Below are positions 21,081 through 33,430 of a DNA stretch of 64,000 nucleotides, piece by piece. Position 1 is the stretch's first letter; the number at the start of each line of letters is the position of its first letter. This stretch comes from Impatiens glandulifera (taxonomy: Eukaryota > Streptophyta > Magnoliopsida > Ericales > Balsaminaceae): contig NC_061868.1 in the NCBI RefSeq assembly GCF_907164915.1, positions 25,291,819-25,355,818 on the forward strand. The letters are read 5' to 3'. Position numbers and translations under genes: made by a program. The notes under the pieces were generated by a model. The model saw nothing but the letters and a program-made list of their open reading frames with translations, was not told where the DNA came from and did not search any database.

Positions 21081-21271
21081 ATATTTGTGATCGTCATCAT
21101 CATTATCATCGAATTGTTAATCGCATCTTCATCTGAACGCCAAATCCTTTTGACCATATCCTCGAATTGTCCGTGTGTCAACGGACTGCCAAGAATCAAA
21201 ACGTATTCATTATCCTCTTCTTCGTCAACATCTATGATATAAACATTAGAGGAGTTTAATGTTAGGACAAC
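21081..21271 (-). pseudogene. Exon-like segment, unrecognised
   Basis: On the minus strand a 191-nt open stretch is bounded by TTAG (acceptor-like) at 21272 and by GTGAGTAT (donor-like, from 21080 down). Its translation contains YIIDVDEEEDNEYVLILGSP and then LTHGQFEDMVKRIWRSDED, a mixed acidic, non-repetitive composition unlike the AT-rich surroundings. I do not recognise the protein. No neighbouring exon was found: both sides are AT-rich, and a decayed satellite lies upstream in the minus sense. It could be an orphan exon, a fragment of a transposase or chance. Confidence 0.35.
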
Positions 21272-21399
21272 CTAATGATCGTTTTCCTTCTCTCATTCAT
21301 CGTTATTTTCATTATTCATAAAAAAATGATAACAAATATGATCAAAAAATATTCATTTAGCTTTTTTTTTGTCAGCACCGACCTCTTCCTCTTCCACCT

Positions 21400-24300
21400 C
21401 TTACTCTCATTTCTCGGTTAACCAACAATATCATTTCTTACATAATAGACCTCTAATTTACTAATCTCGTTACCTCACTTCTGCACTCAATCATCTCAAC
21501 ATTACCAACATCTTTTACAATCACTTTTGGAAAACTAACCATATAATCATATCACCAACTTCTTTATCCTCACTTCTTCGGTAAACCAATAAATTCATTC
21601 ATATATTTAACCACCAATATTTTTTGTTCTCCAATGAACATTTCATTACTATTCTCGTGACTTCATTTTAAGTATTTTATACCTCAACCATCTCATATGA
21701 TTATCATGACATATTTACCCTTAATTTAGAAACCAACCACTAATCCAATCGACCGTCATCTTGTGACCTCACTTTTACACGTCGGTCAACCAACTATCTC
21801 AATCACACATTTAATCACAAATATTTTTTCCCCAATAGATAACTCTCAGTATTAATATTATGACCACACACACTTTCATACATATCTTATCCCTCGTCAA
21901 ACCAACCATTAAAATATCAATTGAACTTTCCATTTCATGACATCACACTTTAGATACCTCTTTTCCCTTAGCAAAATCAACCACCAATTCCAATCGATCT
22001 CTAATATCGTGATCTCACACTTCGGTCAATCAACATCTCATTTTTAACCACCAATCACAATTGACCTATAATCTTGTGATCCTATGATCCTTTGTTATCG
22101 ATCAATTATCCTTTAGCAAACCAACCACCAATTTTAATCTTATCAACCTCTTATCCCTTGGCAAATCACCCTCTAATTCCATCGACCTCTCATCTCGTGA
22201 TCTCATACTTTCATATTATTCTAATCCCTCGACCAACCAACTACCAATCAATATTGACCTCTAATCTCGTGACCTTATAATCTTTTGTTATTGCCCACTT
22301 TTCCCTCGGCAAACCAACCACCAATTCCAATTGACCTCTTATATTGTGACCTCATTACTTTCACACGCCTCTTATCTCTTGCCAAACTAACCATCAATCT
22401 CAATGAACATCTCCATCTCGTGATATCACACTTTCACACGCCTTTTATCCCTTGGTAAACCAACCACTAACCGCCAATTACAATCCCACTTTCACATGCA
22501 TCTCTTATATCTCGATAAACTAACCACCGACCTCATACTTTCACATGCTTCTAATCTCTCAACAAACCAACTGCCAATCATAATGAACTCTCCAATGAAC
22601 ATTTCATTACAAATCGTATGACATCATTTCGAGTTTTTTGTACCTCAATAATCTCATATCATTACCGCGACCTCTTTACCCTCACTTCAAAAAACAAACC
22701 ACCAATCCAATCGACCTCTCATCTTGTGACCTCACTTTCACATTTAGGTCAACTATCTCAGTCACACATTTAACCACCAATACTATTTTTCCTAATAGAC
22801 AACTTTTATTACTAATATTATTACCTCACACACTTTCACACGTATCTTATCTCTCGCCAAATCAATCACTAAATTCTCGATTTACCTTTCTATCTCGTGA
22901 CCTCACACTTTAGACATCTCTTATTCCTCGACAAATCAACTACCAATTCCAATCGATCTCTAATACATTGACCTCATACTCCGATAAATCAATATCTCAT
23001 TCACATATATTTTTAACCACCAATCACAATTGATATCTAATCTCATGATCTTACAATCATTTATTACTGATCTCTTATCTCTCAGCAAACCAACCACCAA
23101 TCTTAATTTCACTAGTCTCTTATCCCTTGACAAACTAACCACTAATCTCATTGTTCTATCATAGCGTGACCTCATACTTCCACAGTTTTCTAATCCCTTG
23201 ACAATCCAACAACCAATCACAATTGACCTATAATCTCGTGACCCCACGATCCTTTGATACCGGCCTCTAATACCTTGACAAACTAACCACCAATTCCAAT
23301 TGACCTCTCATTTCGTGACCTCATTACTTTCACATGCCTCTTATCTCTTGTCAAACCAAACACAAATTCCAATGAATCTCTTCATCTCGTGACATCATAC
23401 TTTCACACGCCTCTTATCCCTCAACAAACCAACCACTATAACAATAACACTTTCACACACCTTTATTATCTCTCGGCAAATTATCCACTAACATCATACT
23501 TTCAAATGTTTTTAATCCATCTTCAAATAAACTACCAATCATAATTGACCATTAATACCGTGACCTTACAATACTTTGTTACCGTCCTCTTATCCTTTGA
23601 CATATGAATCATTAATTTCAATTGATCTCTCAACTCATGACCTCATTACTTTCACACGCCTCTTATCTCTCGCCAAAACAACCACCAATCCCAATAAACC
23701 TCTCCATCTCGTGACATCACACTTTCAAACGCCTCTTATCCTCGACAAACCAATCATTAACCATCAATCACATTCACGTGCTTCTCTTATTTCTCACCAA
23801 ACTAACCACTGACCTGAATCGACATCTCATCCCTCGACAAACTAACCACCAATTCCAATGTTACCGGCCTCTTATTCATTAGTAAACCAATTACCAATTC
23901 CAATCGACCTTTTATCTCACAACCTCATATTTTCACACTTACATGCCTCTAATCCATCATCAAACTAACAACTAATCAAAAATCAACCTTTAATCTCGTG
24001 ACTTTACGATCTTTTGTTACTGACCTCTTTATCACTTGGAAAACCAACTACCAATCCTAATGTTATCATCCTATTATCCCTCCATAAACCAACCATGAAT
24101 CCAAATCACACTTTCACACGCCTCTTATCCCTCGACAAACTAACTACCAATCTCAATCGACCTTTAATCTTGTCACCTCAAGATCCTTTGTTACGGCCTT
24201 TTATCCCTTGGTAAACCACATCTCAATCACACTTTCACAAGTCTCTTATCTCCCAGCAAACCGATATTACTAACATATTATCCCTTGGAAAACTAACCAT

Positions 24301-24840
24301 CAATCTCAATCAAACTTTTACACGCCTCTTATCCCTTAGTAAACTGACCACCAATCCCAATCATATTTTGAAATGCCTCTAATCTCTTACAGAACCAACC
24401 ATCAATCTCAATCACATTTTCACACGTCTCTTATCTGTTAGCAAACCAACCACCAATCTCAATCACACTTTCACACATCTCTTATCCCTCAATAAACTAA
24501 AAACCAATCTCAATTAACCTCTAATTTTGTGACCTCACGATCCTTTGTTACCGACCTCTTATTCCTCGGCAAACTACATTCCAATAACACTTTTACACGT
24601 TCCTTATCCTTAGGCAAACTAACCACCAATATAATCAACATTTAACTTCAATACCTCACATTTTGGTCAATTAAATATTTGATTCATATGTTTTAACAAC
24701 TCTCATTTATCACCAGCCTCTTATCCCTTAGCAAACCACATCACAATCATACTTTTGATTCATATTTTTTAACCACTCTCATTTGTTATCGGTATCTTAT
24801 TCCTCGGCCAAACACATCACAATCACAGTTGGTTAAAGGG
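21400..24840. repeat. Decayed tandem repeat (satellite-like), 3.4 kb
   Basis: The plus strand repeats degenerate words in a fixed order: CTCTTATCCCTCG, ACAAACCAACCACCAATC, CCAATCGACCTCTAATCTCG, TGACCTCACACTTTCACACG and back to CCTCTTATC. The composite period is about 50-110 bp because some units lack words. Dozens of copies are present, and none of those I compared were identical, so the array is old. The strand is strongly C-rich and G-poor. The small open frames across it follow from the repeat and are not genes. Confidence 0.8.
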
Positions 24841-24881
24841 TTACTTATTTTTGTTAGTTGCAAGTTCAAAACATACATCCG

Positions 24882-27296
24882 TGATCGATTTTTTTAAAAA
24901 TATATTTTTTGATCAACTAGTTTGAAAATTCTGGGACCCCTTAAAATATTTATTTTTTTGAAAACGCGAGGGGAATTAATTTTAATGTTTGAAAAATTGA
25001 AGTTTTAAAAATAAGGCTTTGTAGACAACTCCATATCTTACCTTCCCGTCGAATTTGGGAGAGATTGGGAGTTTTTTAATGATAAGTGTGTCATAGGCCT
25101 TTTTTAACTTTTTTTCAATATTAATTAACCTCAGGACTAGAGAGTCGCCACCTAATTTTAAAAATTAGGAATTTAAGAGATGTGAGTCCGGCGTTTGGTT
25201 ACGTGTGGGAAAGAGTTTTTTAGACACTATGTCCCACAACGCCCCTAAGGTCTCTACTAATTAATTTTGGCCTTTCTTTAAAACATATTTACGCTTTATA
25301 TTTTAGAACTTTTCCATTTTAAGCATTTAATGGGTTTGCATGAGATAAACAAATAAGCAAAGATAAAAGAAAACGAGAGCAAATAATTCACACATAAAGT
25401 TATCCTAAAAATCAAAACTAGGTAAGTTATTAATCAAAATTAATTGGCCTAAGTCTAGATTAATTTTTAAGAAACTTTAGTGAATTATTTAATGGTCTAA
25501 AAGTTTACTATTTTGGGGTTTTTTATTTAAAAAAATAAATAAAAAATAAAAAATAAAAAATAATAAAATAAAAAATAAAAAATAATAAAAAAAAAAAATA
25601 AAAAAGTCCTAAATGGAAAGAAAATCCTAAGTCGGACTAGGTTAAATTTTAATTAAGGTTTAATTTTAAATTTTGTCTCTAACCTAGGATCAAGCAAGCC
25701 GCAAACTATAACTAATAAAAAAATGTCAACAAAAAAAAATCCTAAATCTAAAATACAAAAAAAAATAATAAAAAAACTGAAGACTGCAGCAAGCGTCGCC
25801 TGGGAAGCGTCAGAAGTCTGATTCAGCAGCAGCTGGAGCAGAGAAAGCGTCGTCTGGAAAGCGCCGAGACCCTGGGAGAAGTGCTGGAAACGTCGGGAAA
25901 GCATCAAATCTTTTCATGTGGTGTGGCTCTTTGGTCGGATGACACATAAATATGGTTCATTGTGCCGTTTTGACCTAATCCTACTAACTAACACTTGGTG
26001 ATCCAAATGGATCCCAAATTGCAAAAAAAAAAACAAATCCAGCAAGGTTTTAAAATATATAAACACCTATATATATACAAAAACATAATCCTAACAATTA
26101 TAAAATAAATAAAATAAAAATAAAAATAAAAAAATAAAATAAAATAAAAACAGATTGCTTCTTTGTTTTGGCTTTAAGTTTTATATTTTTATTTTTGAAA
26201 TTGCCAATTTAAGGGCCGATTTTGGTTTTAAAGAAATTTTAGGTCAATGACCTTTATATACATTAAGTTTTTTTTTTATTTAGATTACATATTTACAACA
26301 AGAAAAGTAAAAATCCTAAACACCTATCAAAATAGAAAGCTTAAAGAAACAATATATGGAATTAAAAAAAAAAAGCAAAAAAGATTCAAATTCAAATTCA
26401 AGAAGAAAAAAAAAGACAAAAGAGCTTACAATGGGGCTGCTCTTTTGATTTTAAGGGTGGTATTTAATCTAAGATTTCCTAAGTAAATCTTGTGACCAAC
26501 TTAACAAGAGTGGTGTTTGCTTAGAATTTTCAAGCAGCCTAGAGAGAGAAAGGTGAAGGTCAAGGTCGAGAGTTGAAGTCGAGAAAGTCCTTTTGCTAGG
26601 GTGTTAAGAGGGGATATTTATAGGCAAAACTATGAAACCCTATGGCCCAAAGGCCCATTTAACACACTTGACCGTTGGGAAAAAACTTCTTCCTTTATTT
26701 TAGCAATCTCTTTTTTCCTTCTTTGACCTAGGATGCTTCGCATTATTGTGTAGACACCGTTATCTTTTTATTTTTGCACGTTATCCCCTTAACACATCCC
26801 TTCATCCTACAAAAAAAGATTTTGTTAAAAACACAAATAAACAACTTTATTTTTAATTATTCCTATTTATAAGAAACAATTATAATTAAATAAATAAAAA
26901 GCTAACTAACTTATTCAAGAAATCAAATTTCAAAGTTTAATCTAAAAATCTAACAAACAAAATATAACTAACGAATTTTATATAAACGCTAATATATATT
27001 TTGTAAAATATATTTTTTTATTTTTTTTTATAAATACCCAAGGTAATCAATTAAATAAAACCTTGAATATTCTAAGTATAATAACTTCTCTAAGTGTTGT
27101 AACATAGACAAATTACTAACTTAACTTTATTAAGAATCCAAAATCAATTATTTTCAAAAACTTAATTGTTCTAAAAATAATCTTCTTTAATATAAATCGT
27201 GCAATGAGTCCGTGAATGAATTCGAGAAAATTTTATAGACTCAGATTTATATAAAGCATAAACTATAAAATTAGGTGTGAAAAATGAGTGTCTACA
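24882..27296 (-). repeat. 3' LTR of element F
   Basis: A 2415-bp copy of 36449-39054, very similar except that about 190 bp near 26690 are absent here. It has long A/T runs and one GC-richer island (about 25790-25900) with repeated AAGCGTC/GAAAGCG words. A TATA box on the minus strand lies at 26613-26622. Confidence 0.9.
26613..26622 (-). promoter_or_regulatory. TATA box in 3' LTR of element F
   Basis: Minus strand TATAAATATCCCCTC, identical to the box in the 5' LTR (38171-38180). Confidence 0.6.
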
Positions 27297-27312
27297 GAAT
27301 GCCCCTCTTGGA
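27297..27312 (-). other. Polypurine tract of element F
   Basis: Minus strand CCAAGAGGGGCATTC directly before the LTR start TGTAGACACTC. It primes plus-strand synthesis. Confidence 0.8.
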
Positions 27313-27689
27313 CAAAATTTGTAGAAAACACTCGGTTTAGAAAAATGCATGTCCAAGCTTGAAAATAGGCACTGCGTTTTGAAAACACCAAATTTATAGT
27401 TTATTTTTGGCTTCCTTGAATGAAAAGAGAACAAACCTGACGAGTCTCTCGGGAGACTCGTGTAAATTACCCTTCATTCTTCAAAGTCGGTTTATCATCC
27501 ACTCGTTGACGATTCACCTTTGTTTAGAATATGCATCGCTCCTGGTTTATCGATCGTGTAGATCGAGCCTGGTGGTTTCGACCATATTTCTACACACCTC
27601 GCCTAGTCTTTGGATTGTACATAAGTACACATCTTGACTTAGTTTGCTGATTGTGTTTATTGTTTATTACTCTTTTCATTGAGCAATTT

Positions 27690-29005
27690 AATAGTCATTA
27701 TAATCACAACTCCATTTAGTGATTAAGTTTGTCTCGCTTTTCACATGGAGCGAAAAAATCTTAATGATTATTCTAATCACAACTCTGCTTACTGATTATT
27801 ATAGGTTTAAGTATCGCTGGTCAGTTTAGCGAAATACTATTTAATCACAACTCTACTTAGTGATTATTATAGATTTAAGTGTCGCTGGTTAGTTTAGCGA
27901 AATACTATTTAATCACAATTCTTCTTAGTGATTATATAGATTTAAGTATCGCTGATCAGTTTAGCGAAATACTTTTTAATCACAATTCTACTTAGTGATT
28001 ATTATGAATCTAAGTATCGCTGGTCAATTTAGCGAAATACTATTTAATAACAATTCTGCTTAGTGATTATATAGATTTAAGTATCGCTGGTCAGTTTAGC
28101 GAATACTATTTAATCACAATTCTACTTAGTAATTATATAGATTTCAGTGCCACTGGTCAGTTTAGCGAAACACTTTTTAATCACAATTCTGCTTAGTGAT
28201 TATATAGAATCTAAGTATCGCTGGTCAATTTAGCGAATACTATTTAATCACAATTCTGCTTAGTGATTATATAGATTTAAGTGCCGCTGATCAATTTAGC
28301 GAAACACTTTTTAATCACAATTCTGCTTAGTAATTATATAGATTTGAGTATCGCTGGTCAGTTTAGCGAAACACTTTTTAATCACAATTCTGTTTAGTGA
28401 TTATATAGAATCTAAGTATCGCTGGTCAATTTAGCGAAATACTATTTAATCACAATTCTGCTTAGTGATTATATAGATTTAAGTATTGCTGGTCAGTTTA
28501 GCGAATACTATTTAATCACAATTCTGCTTAGTGATTATATAGATTTAAGCGTCGCTGGTCAGTTTAACGAAACACTTTTTAATCACAATTCTGCTTAGTG
28601 ATTATATAGATTTGAGTATCGCTGGTCAGTTTAGCGAAATACTTTTTAATCACAATTCTGATTAGTGATTAGTATAGATTTAAGTATCGCTGGTCAGTTT
28701 AGCGATATACTTTTTAATCACAATTCAACTTAGTGATTATTATGAATCTAAGTATCGCTGGTCAATTTAGCGAAATACTATTTAATCACAATTCTGCTTA
28801 GTGATTATATAGATTTAAGTATCGTTGGTCAATTTAGCGAATACTATTTAATCACAATTCTGCTTAGTGATTATATAGATTTAAGTGTCGCTGGTTAGTT
28901 TAGCGAAACACTTTTTAATCACAATTCTGCTTAGTGATTATATAGATTTGAGTATCGCTGGTCAGTTTAGCGAAATACTTTTTAATCACAATTCTGATTA
29001 GTGAT
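27690..29005 (-). repeat. 67-bp tandem array in the 3' region of element F
   Basis: About 19 copies of a unit that reads, on the plus strand, TTTAATCACAATTCTGCTTA, GTGATTATATAGATTTAAG, TATCGCTGGTCAGTTTAGCG, AAATAC. Copies differ at a few sites, with alternating variants (CACTTTTT or TACTATTT; GATTTGAG or AATCTAAG), suggesting higher-order duplication. ATCACTAA-type inverted words occur in each unit. Variable tandem arrays in this position are known for Ogre-type elements. Confidence 0.9.
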
Positions 29006-30235
29006 TTAAGTTCGAAGTTAAACTTCCTTAATTTTCAAAGCACTAGCGTCTTCTTCTATGGTCTTGAAATACTTTCAAGAATCGGTTCCATACTTTCTTC
29101 CTTAGAGTGTGTCGAGAGAAAACCACATGTAATCGATGTTCTTCGAGATTCATGCTATCACTTTTGGGGACTTGTCTTTCGCCGAGACGTTTTGCCCTGA
29201 GTTTGTTTGAGGGATTTGTTCGCTCGAATGCTTAATCTTTCAACCATGTGTCATGAGGTTGAGTCTCGCTTCTCAAATTCGGAGGTCAGTGTGCTTAAGA
29301 TTCTATGGCCTTGGGCTCTTTTATACTCAGGGTATATTTAATAGAATCGGTACATTCTTGTTCTTGCATTGGCAATTTAGACAAGAGTCTAGATGAACAA
29401 CAAATGGTAATTTTAATATCTCAACCTCTACGAGTATTTTTCTATTTTATTAGGTCTCTTTTCTTTATGACCGGTGTGTATCTGATAGATTCAAACACTT
29501 TGTTCTTGCTTAGCAATTAGATAGAATCTAAATGAACAACAGTATTGTACTTCATATCTCAACCAACACAGTCTTTGTTTAATTGATTTTATTTTTCTTG
29601 AGGTCTTAGATCTTTGGCACTTGACCTCCAATTGAGACGAGACATCGCCTTGGTTGATGACATGGTTCCGAGTTTGGGCATTCATGTTTTTATGAGCTCC
29701 CTCTTAAATATCAGTAGTTTAAGCTTTTGTCTAGGCTCTAGATAGATCCGTTTGCGAAGCGCTTTACTCGGATTCCACTAGTTACATTAGTTCAACAAGA
29801 GACATCCATTAGGGAGAAACGTATTTTCCCGCATCCCTACTTATTTCTTGCACTCGTTCATCAGTTCGCTTGACACTAAAAAAATTTAGGGGTCTATCTT
29901 GTTTTTATCTTCCACAAATGCCACAAAAGGTTTAATTGTTTTGGATAGATTTGTGATCTCAATTCTCTTTGGCTTTAACTCTTTGGGGATGTATTTTGTC
30001 CTAGCTCAAGATTTGGCTTGCTGGGGATTTGAGACCGTACTTGTGAAAAGTTGCCTATGTATTCTCAAAAAAGGAGAAATCCGGTCCGAACGTATGTCCG
30101 AAATTGTATCACGGATAGATCGTGATTCCGCATTTCGTTGAGGAATTTTCTTAAGTTTCTGCTGGAGTTGCAATTGACTTAAGCTGAGGAAATTTTCTTA
30201 AGTATCTTCTGGAGTGGCAATTGAATTAAGCTGAA
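29006..30235 (-). other. 3' untranslated region of element F, part 1
   Basis: Non-coding on both strands as far as I can read. Scattered words CACTTTG and TAGATAGAATC recur (29330-29540, two related blocks of about 170 bp). TGCCTATGTATTCTC near 30050 is a degenerate form of the GCCTACGTA repeats further on. Confidence 0.5.
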
Positions 30236-30640
30236 AATCTTTTGAGATCATAAGTCGAAGAGAAAAAATACTTTAGCTTTGGGCGTTATATTTTCTCAAG
30301 TGAGAATCTGTGAGGATCTTGTGGTCATTTTTATTTTAATAAAAATGCCCCTAGTATTGACTAGGAGTTTGGTTTTTGAAAATGTTTAGCACCGGGCTTA
30401 TACAAACTGCCTACGTATCCCATAGCTAGGGAAATTCAGGTCCAACGTAGTTCCATGCACATGCTTGTGAAAATGTTTGTTTGAATTCTTGTGAAAACGT
30501 TGAAATCCTAAGTCGAAGAGAAAAATACTTTAGCTTTGGGCGTTATATTTTCTCAAGTGGGACTCTGTGAGGATCTTATAGTCATTTTTATTTTAATAAA
30601 AATGCCCCTAATATTGACTAAGAGTTTTTGGTTTAGGAGT
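30235..30640 (-). repeat. Two-copy repeat in the 3' region of element F
   Basis: About 120 bp beginning AAGTCGAAGAGAAAAA and including TTTAGCTTTGGGCGTTATAT and AAAATGCCCCTA occurs at about 30250-30370 and 30510-30625. The 140 bp between them hold a GCCTACGTATCCC...ACGTAGTTC motif. Confidence 0.8.
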
Positions 30641-30679
30641 CAACTCAGAGTGTGATTAACTCCCTTTTTAATTTATATG

Positions 30680-31150
30680 CAATGAATGTATGTGATGTGA
30701 TGTGAAATGAAATGTCTATTAACTTCTTTCGATAATTGATAGTAATGACCGCACCCGGGAAGGGTTGCCTACGTACTCTCGAGAGAGATCAGGTCTTACG
30801 TAGTTCACAACTTGTGAAGTTATGAACTTTGATGTATGTAATGAGCAATGAATGCATGTTATGTGAAATGAAATGTCTATCAACTTCTTTCGATAATTTA
30901 TAGTGGTGACCGCACCCTGGATGGGTTGCCTACGTACTCTCGAGAGAGATCAGGTCTTACGTAGTTCACAACTTGTGAAGTTATGAACTTTGATGTATGT
31001 GTAACGAATGCATGTAATGCGAAATGTCTATCAATTTCTGTCGATAATTGATAGTGGTGACCCCACCCTGGATGGGCTGCCTACGTACTCTCGAGAGAGA
31101 TCAAGTCTGACGTAGTTCACAACTTATGTAGTTATGAACTTTGATTGTAT
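30680..31150 (-). repeat. Three-copy 155-bp repeat downstream of integrase
   Basis: Three units share GAAATGTCTATCAACTTC, TTTCGATAATTGATAGT, TGACCGCACCC, GGTTGCCTACGTACTCTCGA, GAGAGATCAGGTCTTACGTA and GTTATGAACTTTGATGTATG, starting near 30700, 30870 and 31020. CTCGAGAG is a palindrome in each. Confidence 0.85.
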
Positions 31151-31169
31151 GGGATTCGACACGTATGCT

Positions 31170-32059
31170 TTAGACGAAATATCTTTTGAGCATGTCGACA
31201 TTGAAGGGTGCTGAGAGTTCTTCTCCGTCCAAGGTAGTCAATCTCGTGGCGCCGCTTGATAAGACCTTCTTGACGAGGTAGGGTCCTTCCCATGGTGTTT
31301 GGAATTTCCCTCTAGGGTCTAGTATCCGTAAGTTCTTCTTTAGAACTAAATCGCCTTCTTGAATGTTCTTAGGTTTCACCTTCTTGTTGAAAGCTCTGGC
31401 CATTCTTCTTTGATATGCTTGCGTGTGACATAATGCGTCTAACCTCCTGTCTTCCATAAGGGCTAGCTGATTGTACCGTGACTTACACCAATCTTCCTCC
31501 ACTACTTGTGTCTCGAGTAAAACTCTTAAAGTAGGAACTTCGATTTCGATAGGTTGCACTACATCCATTCCGTAGACCAATGCAAATGGAGTTTCTCCCG
31601 TTGACGTTCGAATGGTTGTTCTATATCCCCATAAGGCGTATTGAAGCTTCTGGTGCCAATCCTTGTACGTCTGAGTCATCTTCTTGATGATAGTGATGAT
31701 GTTCTTGTTCGTTGCCTCTACTGCGTCGATCGTTTGAGGACGATAAGGTGAGGATTTGTAGTGTTCAATCCTGTATTCATCTAGTACTTTGAATACTTCT
31801 CCCCGGAAGTGTCCACCATTGTCTAAGATCAAGGCATGAGGAACTCCATAACGTGCAATGATGTTGTTTCGTATGAACTTGGCAACATGTGACGACTTGA
31901 TAACCTTGTATGATTGAGCTTCGACCCACTTTGTGAAATTTTCCCGATGATATCTATTCCCCATGTCGAGAATGGCCATGGTGAAGTCATGTTGTAAAGT
32001 AGAGATGTTGGGGTGTGCTTCAAGTTCGCGTAAACTTGACATTGATGACACTTCTTAAC
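31170..32059 (-). pseudogene. pol: Element F integrase
   Basis: Gypsy integrase, minus strand. The frame 32051-31170 holds FTKWVEAQSYKVI, RYGVPHALILDNGGHF (second catalytic D), YRPQTIDAVEATNKNI (catalytic E) and the C-terminal binding module GKFQTPWEGPYLVKKVL with a final FNVDMLKRYFV. The first catalytic D lies in another frame (STWGIDIIGKIS, within 31829-32023). About 20 codons between it and FTKWVEA are lost, with a frameshift. The protein would therefore not be made whole. Confidence 0.85.
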
Positions 32060-33430
32060 CTATTCTATACATTCTTGTTCCATGTTCTGCCAGTAATAAC
32101 CAAAGCGAAGGATCTTCATAGCGAGTGTCGATCCGTTCATGTGTGGGCCACACGTTCCTACACGTACTTCCTTCATAATCTGTGATGCTTGAGGTTGGTC
32201 GATGCATAGCATATTCTGACCGTCAAAGTAGCGTTGATATAGCTTTCCTGAGAGTAACACGTAGTTGGTTGCGTATTGGCGTAGAGATCTCCTCTCTTTA
32301 TTTTGGAAGTCCGAAGGATACTCTCCATGCTCAACGTACTTCTGTAAAGGTTCGAACCAAGGTTTGGGCGCCACTTCGGTGTTGGCAATCGTCCTCTTCT
32401 CGATGTCTCGTTTCTGTTTCTGAGGAATCTTCAAAGGCTTGATTTTGATTCCTTCTAGGATTTGCGTCATGGCTGCTAACGTGGCCAAAGCGTCTGCGAA
32501 TCGATTCTGACTTCTCGGAGCATGTGTGAATGTTACATGTTCAAACTTTTCTATTAGAGTCGAAAAGTGTTGATGGTAGGGTTTGAGGTTGTCTCCTTTG
32601 ACTTGCCATTCACCATTAGCTTGTGAAATGACTAAGTTTGAGTCTCCTACAACTTCTAGACGTCTCGCTCCTTTTTCATGAGCAATCTTCAAGCCAGAGA
32701 TGCACGCTTCATACTCTGCCTCATTGTTCGTCACTTGATATTCGAGCTTGACTAAGATTGGGTTGTATGTTCCCATAGGATCAATGAGTAGTATTCCGAT
32801 GTCGTAACCTTGTTTTCCTAAAGCTCCGTCGAATAATAGCTTCCAGGTTATAGACTTAATAGTCATCACTTTGTTGTCTGGGAATGCTAACTCCTCTTCG
32901 TCTTCAACTTCGATTGGTTGGTCTACGAGAAAATATGCTACAACGCTCCCCTTGATAGATTTCTGGATTGTGTACACGATGTCGTACTCTAATATCATTA
33001 TCATCCACTTAGCTAATCTCGGAGACAAAAGCGTTTTCTGGAATAAATGACGAATTGGATCGAGTCTTGATACTAACTTGACTGTGTGGGTTTGCATGTA
33101 ATGCCTTAGCCTCTTAGTGACCCAAGATAGGGCCCAACACACCTTTTCTACTAGCGAGTAATTAAGTTCGTAGCTTGTCATGCGCTTGCTTATGTAATAG
33201 ACTGCGACTTCCATCTTTTCCTCGTTTTCTTGGGCTAGTAAACTACCCAATGCGTTTTCCGTGACTGTTAAGTATAGGATTAGCGGTACACCTGGTCTTG
33301 GTGGCATCAAAATGGGAGGATTCTTGAGGTATCCCTTTATCTTCTCGAATGCGTTCTGACAAGCGTCATCCCAAACGAATCTTTCATTTTTCCTTAAAAG
33401 TTTAAACAAAGGATCACATGTCATAGTCAA
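32060..33430 (-). pseudogene. pol: Element F RNase H, archaeal-type RNase H and integrase zinc domain
   Basis: A 456-codon open frame. Residues 1-150 are the RT-linked RNase H region (FVWDDACQNAFEKIKGYL, AVYYISKRMTSYELNYSLVE, TDPIRHL-like). Residues 195-320 form a second, archaeal-type RNase H with all four acidic positions readable: LLFDGALG, NNEAEYEACISG, VVGDSNLVISQ and FADALATLA. The end (GTCGPHMNG...YYWQNMEQECIE) is the start of the integrase HHCC domain and stops before its CxxC. The double RNase H is the hallmark of the Tat lineage. It is separated from RT by a stop near 33440. Confidence 0.85.

Noticed and set aside
22092..24214. Small proline/leucine/serine-rich frames in the decayed repeat
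   Set aside because: They follow from the repeat words and lack conservation between units.
25653..25907. 84-codon minus-strand frame in both LTRs of element F (also 37279-37473)
   Set aside because: It lies in the LTR before the TATA box position in the minus sense and differs in length between copies; a duplicated LTR explains the similarity.
26247..26486. Lysine-rich 79-codon frame in the element F 3' LTR
   Set aside because: A-rich low-complexity LTR sequence; not kept in the other LTR.
27690..29005. CRISPR-like look of regular repeats
   Set aside because: The units are directly adjacent with no unique spacers, in a plant retrotransposon 3' region.
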